Below are positions 33,421-43,080 of a stretch of DNA of 64,000 nucleotides, piece after piece (the stretch's first letter is position 1; every line of letters starts with the position of its first letter). The translations under genes and the position numbers were made by a program. The stretch is from Tilletia caries (Eukaryota; Basidiomycota; Exobasidiomycetes; Tilletiales; Tilletiaceae): contig JALUTQ010000005.1 of NCBI GenBank assembly GCA_032718865.1, positions 744,001 through 808,000 on the forward strand, given 5' to 3'. The notes under the pieces were generated by a model. It saw only the letters and a list, made by a program, of their open reading frames with translations, searched no databases and was not told the origin of the DNA.

Positions 33421-34509
33421 GTTTGCTGAGGAGGATCGGAAAAGGAAGGTGAGGGAAAGAGAGGGTAGAGCGCAGGGGAAAGACTGGGAGTGAGTGGAAG
33501 GAGTGCGAGAGGAAGAGTCAGCGAGAGAGGAAGTCCTGGAGGTGAGCAGAGGAAACAAAGTCATCAGCACGACGCTCAACCAACACCCTGCTTCCCTTTT
33601 GTATGGACCCGAACCATGGCTTGGGATTATTGTGGGACTGAGGGAACTTCAGTCAGTGGCGTCCGGGGGAAAACAGCTTTGGGTTTGCGGATCCAATTCA
33701 TTGAGTTTCAGATGCGGATCGGCGCCCAGCGCCCAGCGGGGCGGTTTGGACTTTGGAGTGCGGATCGGCGAGCTGGACCCGCGCCGCGGCTCGCCCGCCC
33801 CCCTGGGTCAGTCCGACAAACCGACTTCCCCGAGGCTGGAGGCATGCCCGCCTGGCGCCTGAGAGCCTGAGGCCTGAGGCCTGAGATGCATGGGCTGCCG
33901 GCACCAAGTTCAGGTAGGGTGGGATTCGTCCGTACGCCCGCAACTAGGACAAGCGCTGCGGGAGAGAGTGGTGCAAAGGGGCACGCGGGCACGCCGAACG
34001 GCCGAAGGAATCACGCGTCGCACCAGCAATATGGAGGAAAAAAAGATCCGCTTGCACAGAAGTATGAAAGTGAAGACAAAGGAGATGGCAAGGGGCTCAA
34101 GCGTGGGAAAAGCGAAATATGAAAGGCGACAGCAGCAGTCTGGATCGCTGGGAACGCTGGGAATGAGGTAGAGAGAAAGGACAGTGGCGAAGAAAGAGTG
34201 TGGTTGGTGGGTAAAAAGAGTGTGTGCCCCAAGGTGATGAAAACCGGGGAGGGGGGGGGGGGATAAGGGTGGTCCAGACAGGGGTGATGTGCAACTGTCG
34301 GCACCTGTACAAAGGCGAAGCCGAGGTGATGATGGGATAGAAAACCGAAAGTCCGAATGTGAAATCTCTCCAGGTGACCGAGCGAACAAACAGGGAGTCG
34401 GGACGATGGGCGGGGCATGTCTTGATGAAAAGGTATATGATCGTTCCGCCCGATTCGTCCCAGAACCGAAAGCGAAAGTGAAGGCGAGTAGGGGCGAGAT
34501 GGGACCGCA
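33421..34509. other. Intergenic region, lipase promoter side
   Basis: No gene recognised. Contains a triple GCCTGAG repeat near 33863-33883, a direct repeat of tgcggatcggcg (near 33713 and 33761) and a G run at ~34248-34261. ORFs here read through low-complexity DNA. Confidence 0.4.
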
Positions 34510-37317
34510 TCACATCCAAGGAAGCGACGACGGTTGCTCCTGGCGCTGCGGTTGCCGATGCTGGCCATTGCCCATCCTCGGATGCTGCTCATACTGTTCA
34601 AACCTTTCGAACTCGTCGCTCTCCTCCGCCTCTTCCTCCCACCGCTCGCCCGCCCGAGGCTGTTGCGCAGCCTGTTGTGCGCTTTGTCGACCCTGCTGTC
34701 GAGACTGCAACTTGGCTGCCGCAGCCAGCGCAGCGGCTGAGCGGCCCGAAGTTGCACTGCTCGCTGAGTTCTGCGAGAATTGGCTCATCCCGCTCAGGTG
34801 ACGCGGTGTAGCGAGAGTGCTGCCCAATAGCTGCGGAAGCGGATCGGATGTCGAACCTGATGATTCGCTCGACCTGGTCGACACACCCGTCATCGTCCGC
34901 TCACGCACATGGTCGTCGCCCTGCCCTTTGACCGGCGGCAGCGGTATCGATGGAGGCGGTCCCAGGCTCGCACTGCTCCGGTTCCTTCGCACGCCAGCGG
35001 CAGCGATCGAACCTGCCCTCCAAGCCGGCGCTGCAGGTGGGAGCACGCCGACTCCGCTGTTCCTCGAATCTCCACCACGGGATGATCCCGAAGATGGGTA
35101 CGTGGGAAACTGGACAGGGCCGCGAGAGGGTGCTCCGTTATCAAGCTCCTCTTCCTCCTCCTCCTCCTCCTTCAGCGCAGAGTTGGCAATCTTGGTGCCA
35201 CGGACAGGTGAGCCAAAGGGATCACCGCGACCAACGGTGTCTCTCTCGAGATAGTCATCTTCGCTGTCTGTTCCACCATCCGTCCCGGCGTCCTCCTGGG
35301 CGCTATCTTCGAAAGACTCCCTGTACCCTGGCTGGAAATCGAGAACACCGAGCTGTGGCCGCTGCCGTTGCGCTGGCTGGAAGTGAGAATCGTCAGACGA
35401 TGCGCCAATATCCAGACGCTGCACATCCGCCGGAGGAGCGGCCTTGTCGAGCTCGTTCAAGAACGTCGGCAGTTCCATGCTCTTGTTGTCCTCGAGCGTA
35501 GTTGCACCGACTTCACCGTCATCATGTTCTCGCCCTCCTGCTCCAGCTTCCGCATCGGTCGCATTGGTCATCGAAGTCAATCGCCGGTCACCGCCCCCCG
35601 CTCGTCGGATGTCTTCGGCAATGCTAGGGTTGTAGATCCGGCTGATGTGAGTGTACGGATCGAAAACGCTCGTCTTAGCAGGGAAGACGGGTGGGGACGA
35701 AGCCATCTCCACCATCGATAGTCCTCCGTACGAATATCGTGAGGAGTCAGCTGGACCCGGAGGTGCAAGATCGACACCCGATTCGGTCGAGTAAGCTGAC
35801 ATCGCAGTTTCCCGACCGTCCGTTGCAGGGTTCGGTTTGGGGACTTTCAATCCTGAGGACGCCGCGTCGGCAACTTGACGTGCCTGTTCCTGCTCCATGT
35901 GCCGCCGATGTTGTTCAGCGGACTGCGTCCGTTCCGAAAGACCGAGATACGTATCTTGACCGTCACGAGGCTGGCCGTTTCGCATGGTCGCGAACTGACC
36001 GACACCTTGGAGGGCTGGGCTGCTGTTAGGACCGTCCACGCCGCTTGCCCCGGAATCATATCGGTATCGCATTTGAGTGGAGGCGAGTCGAGGCGACGCA
36101 TTGGGAGATGGGGCAGCGAGCGCTGGGGCCCTTGGAGCTGTAAACAGGTTCTCATCATCGTCGTAGCGGTTGGCACCCTTTGCCAGTGATGAGTTTCGTT
36201 GATGCAAAGCCCCTCCGGATCGAGTGCTGGTAGGTCGATATTGGTCGCCAGCCTGCATGACCTCGAAACTCGGGGTGATGGAATCATGTCCGCTGTGAAA
36301 GCCAACGGGAACGGCGCCTTGATAGTCGGCCGCATCAGCATCATCGTATTGATCTCGATCGCTGTTCCTTGTACCGAAGTTCATGGCAGTGAATCCGCCG
36401 TTTTGCTGGTGGCTGCCTGGCGTGACGGCGTGTCGACCCAGAATGGCATGACGGTCATCGGGCATTGCCTCCTTTTCGCTTCCGGCCCAGTCGTTCCTGC
36501 TGCTCGGCGCACCGAATCCGAGACGGGAACTTGCTGTACGGAACAGACCGATGGGAGTTACGCCTCTCCAATCCGATCCAGCGAGGGAGGATGGGGATCG
36601 AGAGTGAGCACGCTTCTTTTTTCGGTAGTGCCGCAGCGCCCAGACCAGGAGACCAACAATGGCGAAGATGCCAAGGATGGCACCGATTGCAGCACCGGCC
36701 GTTTGACCACCTGTAAGAGAAGTCGCACTCTTGTCGCCCACAGCTGCTGCAGGAGCGGATGAGACTAGAGGTACATAAGTAGCTGTGGGCGTAGCGGGTC
36801 CCTTTGCAAGGGCATCGACTGAAGAAGAAGAAGAGGACGAACTTGGTTTCAATGGAACATCATCTTGTGTTCCTGCAACGGACGCTATTGGTGTTGAAGC
36901 TGGTGCTGGTGCTGCTGGTACCATTGATGTTATCATCTTCGGCGACGGCTCTGGTGTCTGGGCCTGGGCCTGGGTCGGCGTTGGTGTCGCCTTTGGCTGC
37001 TGGGCATTGTTGTTGTTGTTCTGGTTGTTGTTCTGGTTGTTGTTCTGGTTGTTGTTCTGGTTGTTGTTCTGGTTGTCGTTCTGGTTGTTGTTGTTGTTGT
37101 TGTTCTGGTTGTTGTTCTGGTTCTGGTTGTTGTTATCATTATGGTTGTTGTTGTTGTTATTGTTGTGCGCAGGCTTGGGTGCCGGCTTCGGTGGACGCTG
37201 TTCGTGCTTCGGCGGCGGATTGTTGTGATGGTTATTCGTGTTGTGGTGATTGCCGCCGCCGCCACCACCGCCGCCGAAGCCGCCCAAAAAGGGACCAAAG
37301 AAATCAAAGAAGCCCAT
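34510..37317 (-). CDS. Asn-rich single-pass membrane protein, 935 aa
   Basis: Single exon. The N-terminus (MGFFDFFGPFLGGFGG) is Gly-rich without a classical signal peptide. Residues ~52-104 are an Asn/Gln tract (NNNQN units), followed by a Pro/Thr/Ala/Ser-rich segment to ~200. One transmembrane helix lies at ~207-228 (GAAIGAILGIFAIVGLLVWAL) with a basic stop-transfer (RHYRKKKRAHS). About 700 cytosolic residues follow, Ser-rich, with acidic runs (KEEEEEEEELDNG). The layout resembles fungal surface sensors (Msb2/Wsc/Mtl-type) or mid-length adaptor proteins with a mucin-like outer part, but I recognise no specific family. Function unknown; likely plasma membrane. Confidence 0.75.
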   Translation of the reverse strand: MGFFDFFGPFLGGFGGGGGGGGNHHNTNNHHNNPPPKHEQRPPKPAPKPAHNNNNNNNHNDNNNQNQNNNQNNNNNNNQNDNQNNNQNNNQNNNQNNNQNNNNNAQQPKATPTPTQAQAQTPEPSPKMITSMVPAAPAPASTPIASVAGTQDDVPLKPSSSSSSSSVDALAKGPATPTATYVPLVSSAPAAAVGDKSATSLTGGQTAGAAIGAILGIFAIVGLLVWALRHYRKKKRAHSRSPSSLAGSDWRGVTPIGLFRTASSRLGFGAPSSRNDWAGSEKEAMPDDRHAILGRHAVTPGSHQQNGGFTAMNFGTRNSDRDQYDDADAADYQGAVPVGFHSGHDSITPSFEVMQAGDQYRPTSTRSGGALHQRNSSLAKGANRYDDDENLFTAPRAPALAAPSPNASPRLASTQMRYRYDSGASGVDGPNSSPALQGVGQFATMRNGQPRDGQDTYLGLSERTQSAEQHRRHMEQEQARQVADAASSGLKVPKPNPATDGRETAMSAYSTESGVDLAPPGPADSSRYSYGGLSMVEMASSPPVFPAKTSVFDPYTHISRIYNPSIAEDIRRAGGGDRRLTSMTNATDAEAGAGGREHDDGEVGATTLEDNKSMELPTFLNELDKAAPPADVQRLDIGASSDDSHFQPAQRQRPQLGVLDFQPGYRESFEDSAQEDAGTDGGTDSEDDYLERDTVGRGDPFGSPVRGTKIANSALKEEEEEEEELDNGAPSRGPVQFPTYPSSGSSRGGDSRNSGVGVLPPAAPAWRAGSIAAAGVRRNRSSASLGPPPSIPLPPVKGQGDDHVRERTMTGVSTRSSESSGSTSDPLPQLLGSTLATPRHLSGMSQFSQNSASSATSGRSAAALAAAAKLQSRQQGRQSAQQAAQQPRAGERWEEEAEESDEFERFEQYEQHPRMGNGQHRQPQRQEQPSSLPWM
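36996..37166 (-). repeat. Trinucleotide repeat coding Asn/Gln tract
   Basis: GTT/TTG-type triplet repeat on the + strand (AAC AAC AAC CAG units in the sense direction) within the membrane-protein gene; length-variable by slippage. Confidence 0.85.
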
Positions 37318-38201
37318 CAGGGTAAGACGTAGTCTGCGGATGGGGATGGAGAAAGCGAAAAGCGAGCGGAGCGGGCGAGGTGACCGAGTGTTCGCGAATG
37401 CGACGTGAGCAATGTGACGGTGCTCAGAACGAATCGACCGTTCGGTGAAACGCAGATGCGAAAGGGTGCAAGGTACGAAGATCCGCTTTTTGGAGTGATG
37501 GTGGTGGTGACTACCTGCGTCGTTCGTGGATTCAAATGAGTGTGGATGTCGTCAACGAGGAAGCAGTCTTGAATCTGGGGAGAGGGAGCATAGGGGGAAA
37601 TATAGCCGTGAGGTGGATGAGGGGAGTGGAGAGGTGGGACCGGTTCGGATGGTGACCATGTAGATGAGAGGAAAGGAACAGATCAGCCGGAAGAACCGAA
37701 TAATGAGGTAATACGATTCGGTCAACCGGGCTACATGGCGTACTCACAGCAAGAGGCGACCTGCAAGTTGCGAGTTGCGAGTGCGGCGAAGTATGTCGGC
37801 CAAGCCAGATCGGATTCGCGACTGTACCCCGCCCTCCTGATCCTATGAGGGAGACCGGATGAATGGCGATCCGCTAGACTGGAAAAGATAGAGAGAGAGA
37901 GAGAGAGAGGGCGAGCCGTCCGGGAAGACGCAAACCCGGAAGCGAATATGAAGACGAAGGCGAATATGGAATTCGGAGGCGATGGGGAGGCGGACGGGAA
38001 GGAGGAAGGAAGGAGATGGGAGAGTGGATCGACAACCCTGAGGAAGGTGCTGATGTGTGAGGAGGACGAGATCGAGCAGTGAGCACCCGCTATACTTTCC
38101 TAGGAACGAACACAAATTGTATGTAGGCCATATTAGTATTGACAAGCAGTGGGACGGACAACCTCCGACACTGCTTGAGTCAGACACAACCGTAATATGA
38201 G
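37318..38201. other. Upstream region of the Asn-rich protein gene
   Basis: Promoter and leader of the minus-strand gene starting at 37317. A (GA)n run lies at ~37887-37908. No gene recognised. Confidence 0.4.
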
Positions 38202-38519
38202 AATTTGTAACTGCGCGCGGAGCGCGCTTAGAAAATTTGTAACTAGCCTTACAACTCCCTGGAGCTCCTTCAGCACCACCTGGAGGCCATTTCCTTCGAT
38301 CATCTCGCTCAGAACTCAGGCACGCTTGTTCAGATGTCTCTCTTCAGCGGCGTAGCCGCGAAAAATGTGCTATTCTGAACGATTTTTGACTGAAATGTCG
38401 CGTGTCTGACGGGTGGCAAGTATGCTGGCATATCAGGACAAGGTCACCCCTCATATGTGGGGTCTCTGCTCACATACTGTGTCGGACACGTGGCATCCGA
38501 CACAGCTTGACATCCGACA
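38202..38519. repeat. Patch of short inverted and direct repeats
   Basis: AT-richer than the surroundings. It holds two copies of aatttgtaact flanking a palindrome (gcgcgcggagcgcgc near 38213) and, at 38480-38519, one TGTCGGA followed by two TCCGACA copies. No gene. May be a decayed transposon end. Confidence 0.4.
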
Positions 38520-38722
38520 CAAAATCCTACTATGTACGCTCACTTATTCGTGTCGTCTCAGGGCGGGCGTCTTCGTCTGGGATTCTGGGAATATTTGTAT
38601 GTGCGCTGTCACGTGAGGAGAGCTCATTGTAATGCGGGAAGTCTATGTGTTGTAATCAGTCTGGAAAGCCAAGGGCGAGCAAACCAAGACGGGTTCAGAG
38701 TTCTCAGTCCACAACACGTTTA

Positions 38723-39468
38723 CAGTCCCTCACCGCCCAGTGAAACAGCGATCACCCAGTGAAACACCACGACACCGCACCACACAAAGATGCTACAAAG
38801 CTGAGAAAGGGCACATTCTGCGCACTGTGTATCAGAGAGTAGCCTGTCCAAATCTGGAGGCGCTGCGAGGTTCCTACGAGGAGCTATGGTATTTAAAGGG
38901 TGCGGAGCATAGTAAATTTACTTAGGAAAATATTTGTACAGGAATTCGAACACCAACCACACAAAATTGGCATGGTAAGTTACCAACCAGGTCTCGACAG
39001 TAATCGTAGAGCAGTGCAGCAGGAGTACTCTCCAGGTGAGAGATGGTGAATACCTCAGATAGTCGCGACGCCATCAAGGTTGAAGTTGGGGGCAAGGGCC
39101 AGGAAGGGAGGTTGACTGCCGGCATTTGGATCGGGCATGAAAATCAGTTTCTGCAGTGTCAAAATTATCCGTCATGTACACTGCTCCCACGCCGTCAGAA
39201 GCCAAAATTGGTCCACAGTTGAAAGTGTTTCACTCGTTGAACCTCCGATCACCTCATTTGTACACTTTTCCCAGCAGCCTCTGGCAGCACCTCCCTGCTC
39301 AGCACGAAGGGCTACTCAGAAACGGAAAGCGGGAGCGTGTGGCTCCCTATTGTAGGTATAACCCTTTCTAAATGCTCAAGTGTGGTTGTGTTGTGCTATC
39401 GGTGTGCTACTCGAGGGGTCAAGGTCAAAATTTTGGGTCAATTTATTTCACTGGGCGGTGAGGGACTG
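38723..39468. mobile_element. 746-bp MITE, TA duplication (Tc1/mariner-like)
   Basis: The left end CAGTCCCTCACCGCCCAGTG and the reverse complement of the right end are identical for 23 bases (38723-38745 and 39446-39468). The element is flanked by TA on each side (38721-38722 and 39469-39470), the target-site duplication of Tc1/mariner/pogo elements. The interior has no transposase. A 67-codon open stretch on the minus strand (38922-39125) is not recognisable. Non-autonomous. Confidence 0.8.
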
Positions 39469-40034
39469 TATTTGTTGGCGTAGATCATGTGGTGAAACGC
39501 GCACTCGCCGGTTTCACTCATGTGACATGTCACCTCCCAAGCGGGACGGGCGAGCCGCGAACGGGCCCCACGCTGCGACGGGCGACCGACACCTTCGACG
39601 CAGGTTGCAAGGCGACAAGAAAGATTTTACTTGACAGCGCTGAGTTATAGGGTGCAGGAGAGGGCCCAAGCGGAAAGAAGCACAGCTCGCTGGTCGGGCT
39701 GGTCGAACTTTGGGCCGACTCAAATGTATAGACGAGACCCACGGGCCACCAGCGCGCTCTGCCTCCTGCCCCCTGCTCGTCTATACCCGAGCACGCAGCC
39801 TGGTATCCGAGCGATTCGGAACTCTTCGTTAAGAGATAGTTGGCCCTCCATGGATTCATTCCGTCTGGCTATCGTGTTCGTATTTATCAATCCACGGCGG
39901 CGCTTTCGACCATCTTGATGTGTCCTGAACACAATGGAAAGATTGAGGACCGAGTGCGGGTATGAGTAACGGGTATGAGTAATGACAAGGTATCATCCAT
40001 TCTTGACTGGGGACTCGGAGTGCCTCGCTCCGCT
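39469..40034. other. 3' flank of the CK2 beta gene
   Basis: No gene recognised between the MITE and the CK2 beta stop codon. Confidence 0.4.
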
Positions 40035-41552
40035 TCAATCGAGGCCCATCGTCGTTGGAGCGTTCGCCCCTCGGGAAGATCCCTGGCCAGTAGTGACGAC
40101 GCCGCCAGCCCTTGCAGCCCCTCCCGTGGAAGCTCCTGCCCCTGCCCCTGCCGCCTGTGCACCCGCTGGTAATGGCTGTGATGGTTGCGCCGATGCCGAC
40201 GCCGATGCGTACGTGAACGGACCTGAACGTTCTGCCATTTCGAGCCGTTCAATCTGCAAATCTCGCTGGCGCTCCTGCCAGCGGAACAACTTGCTCGACT
40301 GATGCGTTGGAAACCCGTAGATCCGAGGCCGGTATCGCTCCACCTTGCTGGCCGCATTCGCAGTCGAAGAAGCGCTGATTGAGTTCGATCCCGACGCTTC
40401 CCCTCTCGCTCCCAGACCCAACCCACCACCTTGGGCCGCAGCCAACTCTCCCATCGTCGATGCAGACTCGGTTTCCTCCAGCCCGCCTTCTCCGCCATGA
40501 CCACCAGCGTGTCCTCCTCGGTGGGATGCGTTCATCGCAGCCGCAAATGGAGACGCACCGTGGCCCGGAGATTTGGAAGGGAGCATACCCGGATACACCA
40601 TGAACTATGGATCACAGTGTAATTCAAATGTAAGCCTTTCGAATCGTGAAGGAAACAAACACCGAGAGGCAAGTCGCTGTTGCTCATATGCTCGTAGCAA
40701 ACTCACCATCATGTGTGGGAATGTGCTTCCGAAGAAGGCACCATCAATAGTGCCGTGACGAGAGCTTTTTGGACTGTAAACATCTTCGCATCGCGGGCAA
40801 TACAGCTTCACAGCCTTCTGGTATGGCGAGTCCGAAAGCCCGACGGGCAGCAAGGACTGCTGGTAGCACAGCACTCTTGGACACCGCCCAAAGTCATTGC
40901 GCTTGTACTTCTCGGCCTGTTATGGCAAACGCACAGATAATGCGGGTCAGCCCATCCTTTGTAACGTAGCAGAAATACCAGAGAATGCATTAAGCTCACC
41001 ATCTTTGCGAGTCCCCTGGTCGTCAGGATGAAGCGAGCGTGGACGAGCCCATAGAGTAGCCGCGCCTGCGACTCGACAGCTTCCCGCTGATCGTCGTCGA
41101 GATCTTCATCTACTGTGGTCCACAGCAAAGTCCGAATGGTCAGCTCACTCAGCAACACGAACTTTGTGGGAACTCTCAATCCGCATGAACGAGAGGGAAG
41201 ACGGGATTCTCACCTAAGGCATCCGTGATGGTGTCCAACGCTTGGGAGTACCAGTGCACTTCATTGCTGAGGCCTGTCAGGTTGAAGCGATCCAGAATGT
41301 AGTCTTCATCCACCTCGCAAAAGTACTCGTTCCCCTTCGAGGAAAGGAAGAGCGAGACCCAGCTATTGATCGCGTAGTCGGAAGAACCGCTCGAGCCGTA
41401 GTCCTCTGCAGGAAGGAGATCATACGGAAGCCGGGATGAGTCGTGGAAAGGCAAGCAAGGCCGCGCGGGTGGATTCCGATGGATGTGAAGGGACGCAAGC
41501 TGTCAGTTATTGGGTTGCGCCGTGCGCGTGTGCAAGCACTGTACTCACCCAT
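40035..41552 (-). CDS. Casein kinase II regulatory (beta) subunit
   Basis: Dimerising regulatory subunit of the CK2 Ser/Thr kinase. Exons in transcript order: 41552-41549, 41405-41214, 41112-41000, 40916-40707, 40604-40035; 362 residues, in frame. [21 protein letters not shown] and [22 protein letters not shown] are the conserved start; [27 protein letters not shown] follows. The zinc-binding Cys residues are C115, C120 (CPRVLC), C143 and C146 (CPRC). [15 protein letters not shown] and [14 protein letters not shown] close the core. Between them sits a Gly/Ala-rich insert of ~75 residues, and there is a long Ala/Gly tail, so the protein is ~145 residues longer than the usual 215. The first exon is only ATGG. 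Confidence 0.95.
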
Positions 41553-41686
41553 GATCTCTTGCTTCAAAGTATGCCCTGTTCACGGGGAAGCTTCTCTATC
41601 GCAGTGGGGGCGAGACAGCAGAGTGCGACGACCCGTGAGCTCGTGTAATGTGGTGGTTGTGGACGTCGTCGAGAAGATCCTTGGGG
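41553..41686. promoter_or_regulatory. Short divergent promoter, CK2 beta / unknown gene
   Basis: Start codons of CK2 beta (-) at 41552 and the next gene (+) at 41648 or 41687 lie 95-134 bp apart, so the two genes share one promoter region. Confidence 0.55.
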
Positions 41687-42589
41687 ATGGCATCGTCAGA
41701 TGAAGCGGACAGAATTTTCCGCAAATCGATGAGTCCCCGCGAGCATGTCCACCACACCGACGGGAGCTCACACATTCCAAGCATGGCACGCGGAGACGGC
41801 GCGAGCGCGTCCGGGGCGCGCAAACGACCGCGGATGAGCCGCGCCGGGCGCGCCAGTATGGGCACTGCGATTGCAGGAGCAGGAGGAGCCATGACCGCCG
41901 CTCTCCCGCATCACAACGCCGCCTTCGCTCCCGGCCTCACCGCCGACGACGTCCACGGCCCTATCAACCTGCTCCGGCTCAACGGGCATCGCGACCCAGG
42001 TCGATATGCCGTCGTTCCCGAAGAGACGCAAGTGCTGTTCGACAAAGACCCCGAACATGATACTCTGCTCTGGTATCCCGCCCCGCCTCTGGATGGGCCG
42101 ACCCAAGTTGCACGGCAGAAAAACACGCTCGTGAAGGCGCCTTTGCACAGTCTGGACTACCTTTACGAACGCATCGTGAAGCAGCAAGAGCAAACTGCAG
42201 AGTCAGCTCCCGCGGTTGGCACCCAGAACGCGCTTCCCGAGGTCGAACCGCCTGCAAAGAGCAAAGCTTCATCCAAGCGCGGCAAGGCCACACGTAAACG
42301 CAAAGCCCCCACCGCGGCACATGCTGGAGAATCTTCAGCCGCGATCGAGCATTCGGAAGGCGAAGCGTCAAATGTGCACCTTTTGGTAGGTGAGTATCCT
42401 CAATCTGTCCCCCATGCCGAAGGCCCTTGAAAAGAGCGACGCGTTACCCCAACGACATTCTTATCATCTTTCCTTCTGTTCACAGAAGATAACGCTGAGG
42501 AAGTTTTGTCGGAGGGCGAGGCTGAGACGCAACTCCTCCGCAGTCTGCAAGCTCTTGCTCCTCGCGTACCACATCCTAGAGAGGAATGA
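41687..42589 (+). CDS. Unknown basic protein, probably nuclear
   Basis: Two exons, 41687-42389 and 42486-42589, joined in frame across a 96-nt intron; about 268 residues. An in-frame ATG at 41648 would add 13 residues. It has two basic clusters that look like nuclear localisation signals (ARKRPRMSR and KRGKATRKRKAPT). A conserved-looking central part reads INLLRLNGHRDPGRYAVVP, then DTLLWYPAPPLDGP and HSLDYLYERIVKQQ. The C-terminus is acidic (EDNAEEVLSEGEAE). I suspect a chromatin-complex subunit, but I do not recognise the family and claim no function. Confidence 0.65.
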
Positions 42590-43080
42590 ACGTCGAGGAT
42601 GGGGAGGCGTGAGCATTCCCATCTCCCCTCAGCCACAAGTCTGAACACGTACCTCAAATCACCGACTCATGTTGACAAGGTCACGACTCACGAGCACAGT
42701 CTATGATGCGCTCGCCATCGCTGTCGCCAGCAAGTTCCCACAATCCTCTCTGTTGTAAAATCTCACCCTTGTAAACGTACCTTCGAATGCAGATCAGTCA
42801 TCCTTCTCGGCCTTTTCTTCACACACCACGCCCGAGTGGAAGTTCGCTGAGGGCCAACGCAGAGGTGCAACTGCAATAGAATGTACGAGGGAAGGGCAAG
42901 ACGGAAGTCATAGGGCGAGGAGGAAAGTGAAGACGCAAGGATGGAGAAGCAAGATGTGAGGAGAGCCGGATTGGGAGACGGGGGGTATTAAGGGATCGAA
43001 AAGAAAAGAGGAAACGAAGGGAGAAGTTGTGTTTTGTCTCGCGTCTCCCTTGCCAGCATGGTTGTTCGTTGCATGTAGAT
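42590..43080. other. Convergent spacer before the DOCK gene
   Basis: Lies between two stop codons of convergent genes; 3' UTRs only. No gene seen. Confidence 0.4.

Noticed and set aside
38936..39000. tRNA-like box B (ggtgttcgaattcc) on the minus strand
   Set aside because: No acceptor stem, no proper anticodon or T-stem pairing; not a tRNA, and SINE origin cannot be shown.
38922..39125. 67-codon minus-strand ORF inside the TA-flanked MITE
   Set aside because: Reads smoothly but has no recognised motif and no splice partners; could be a relic of cargo, too weak to call.
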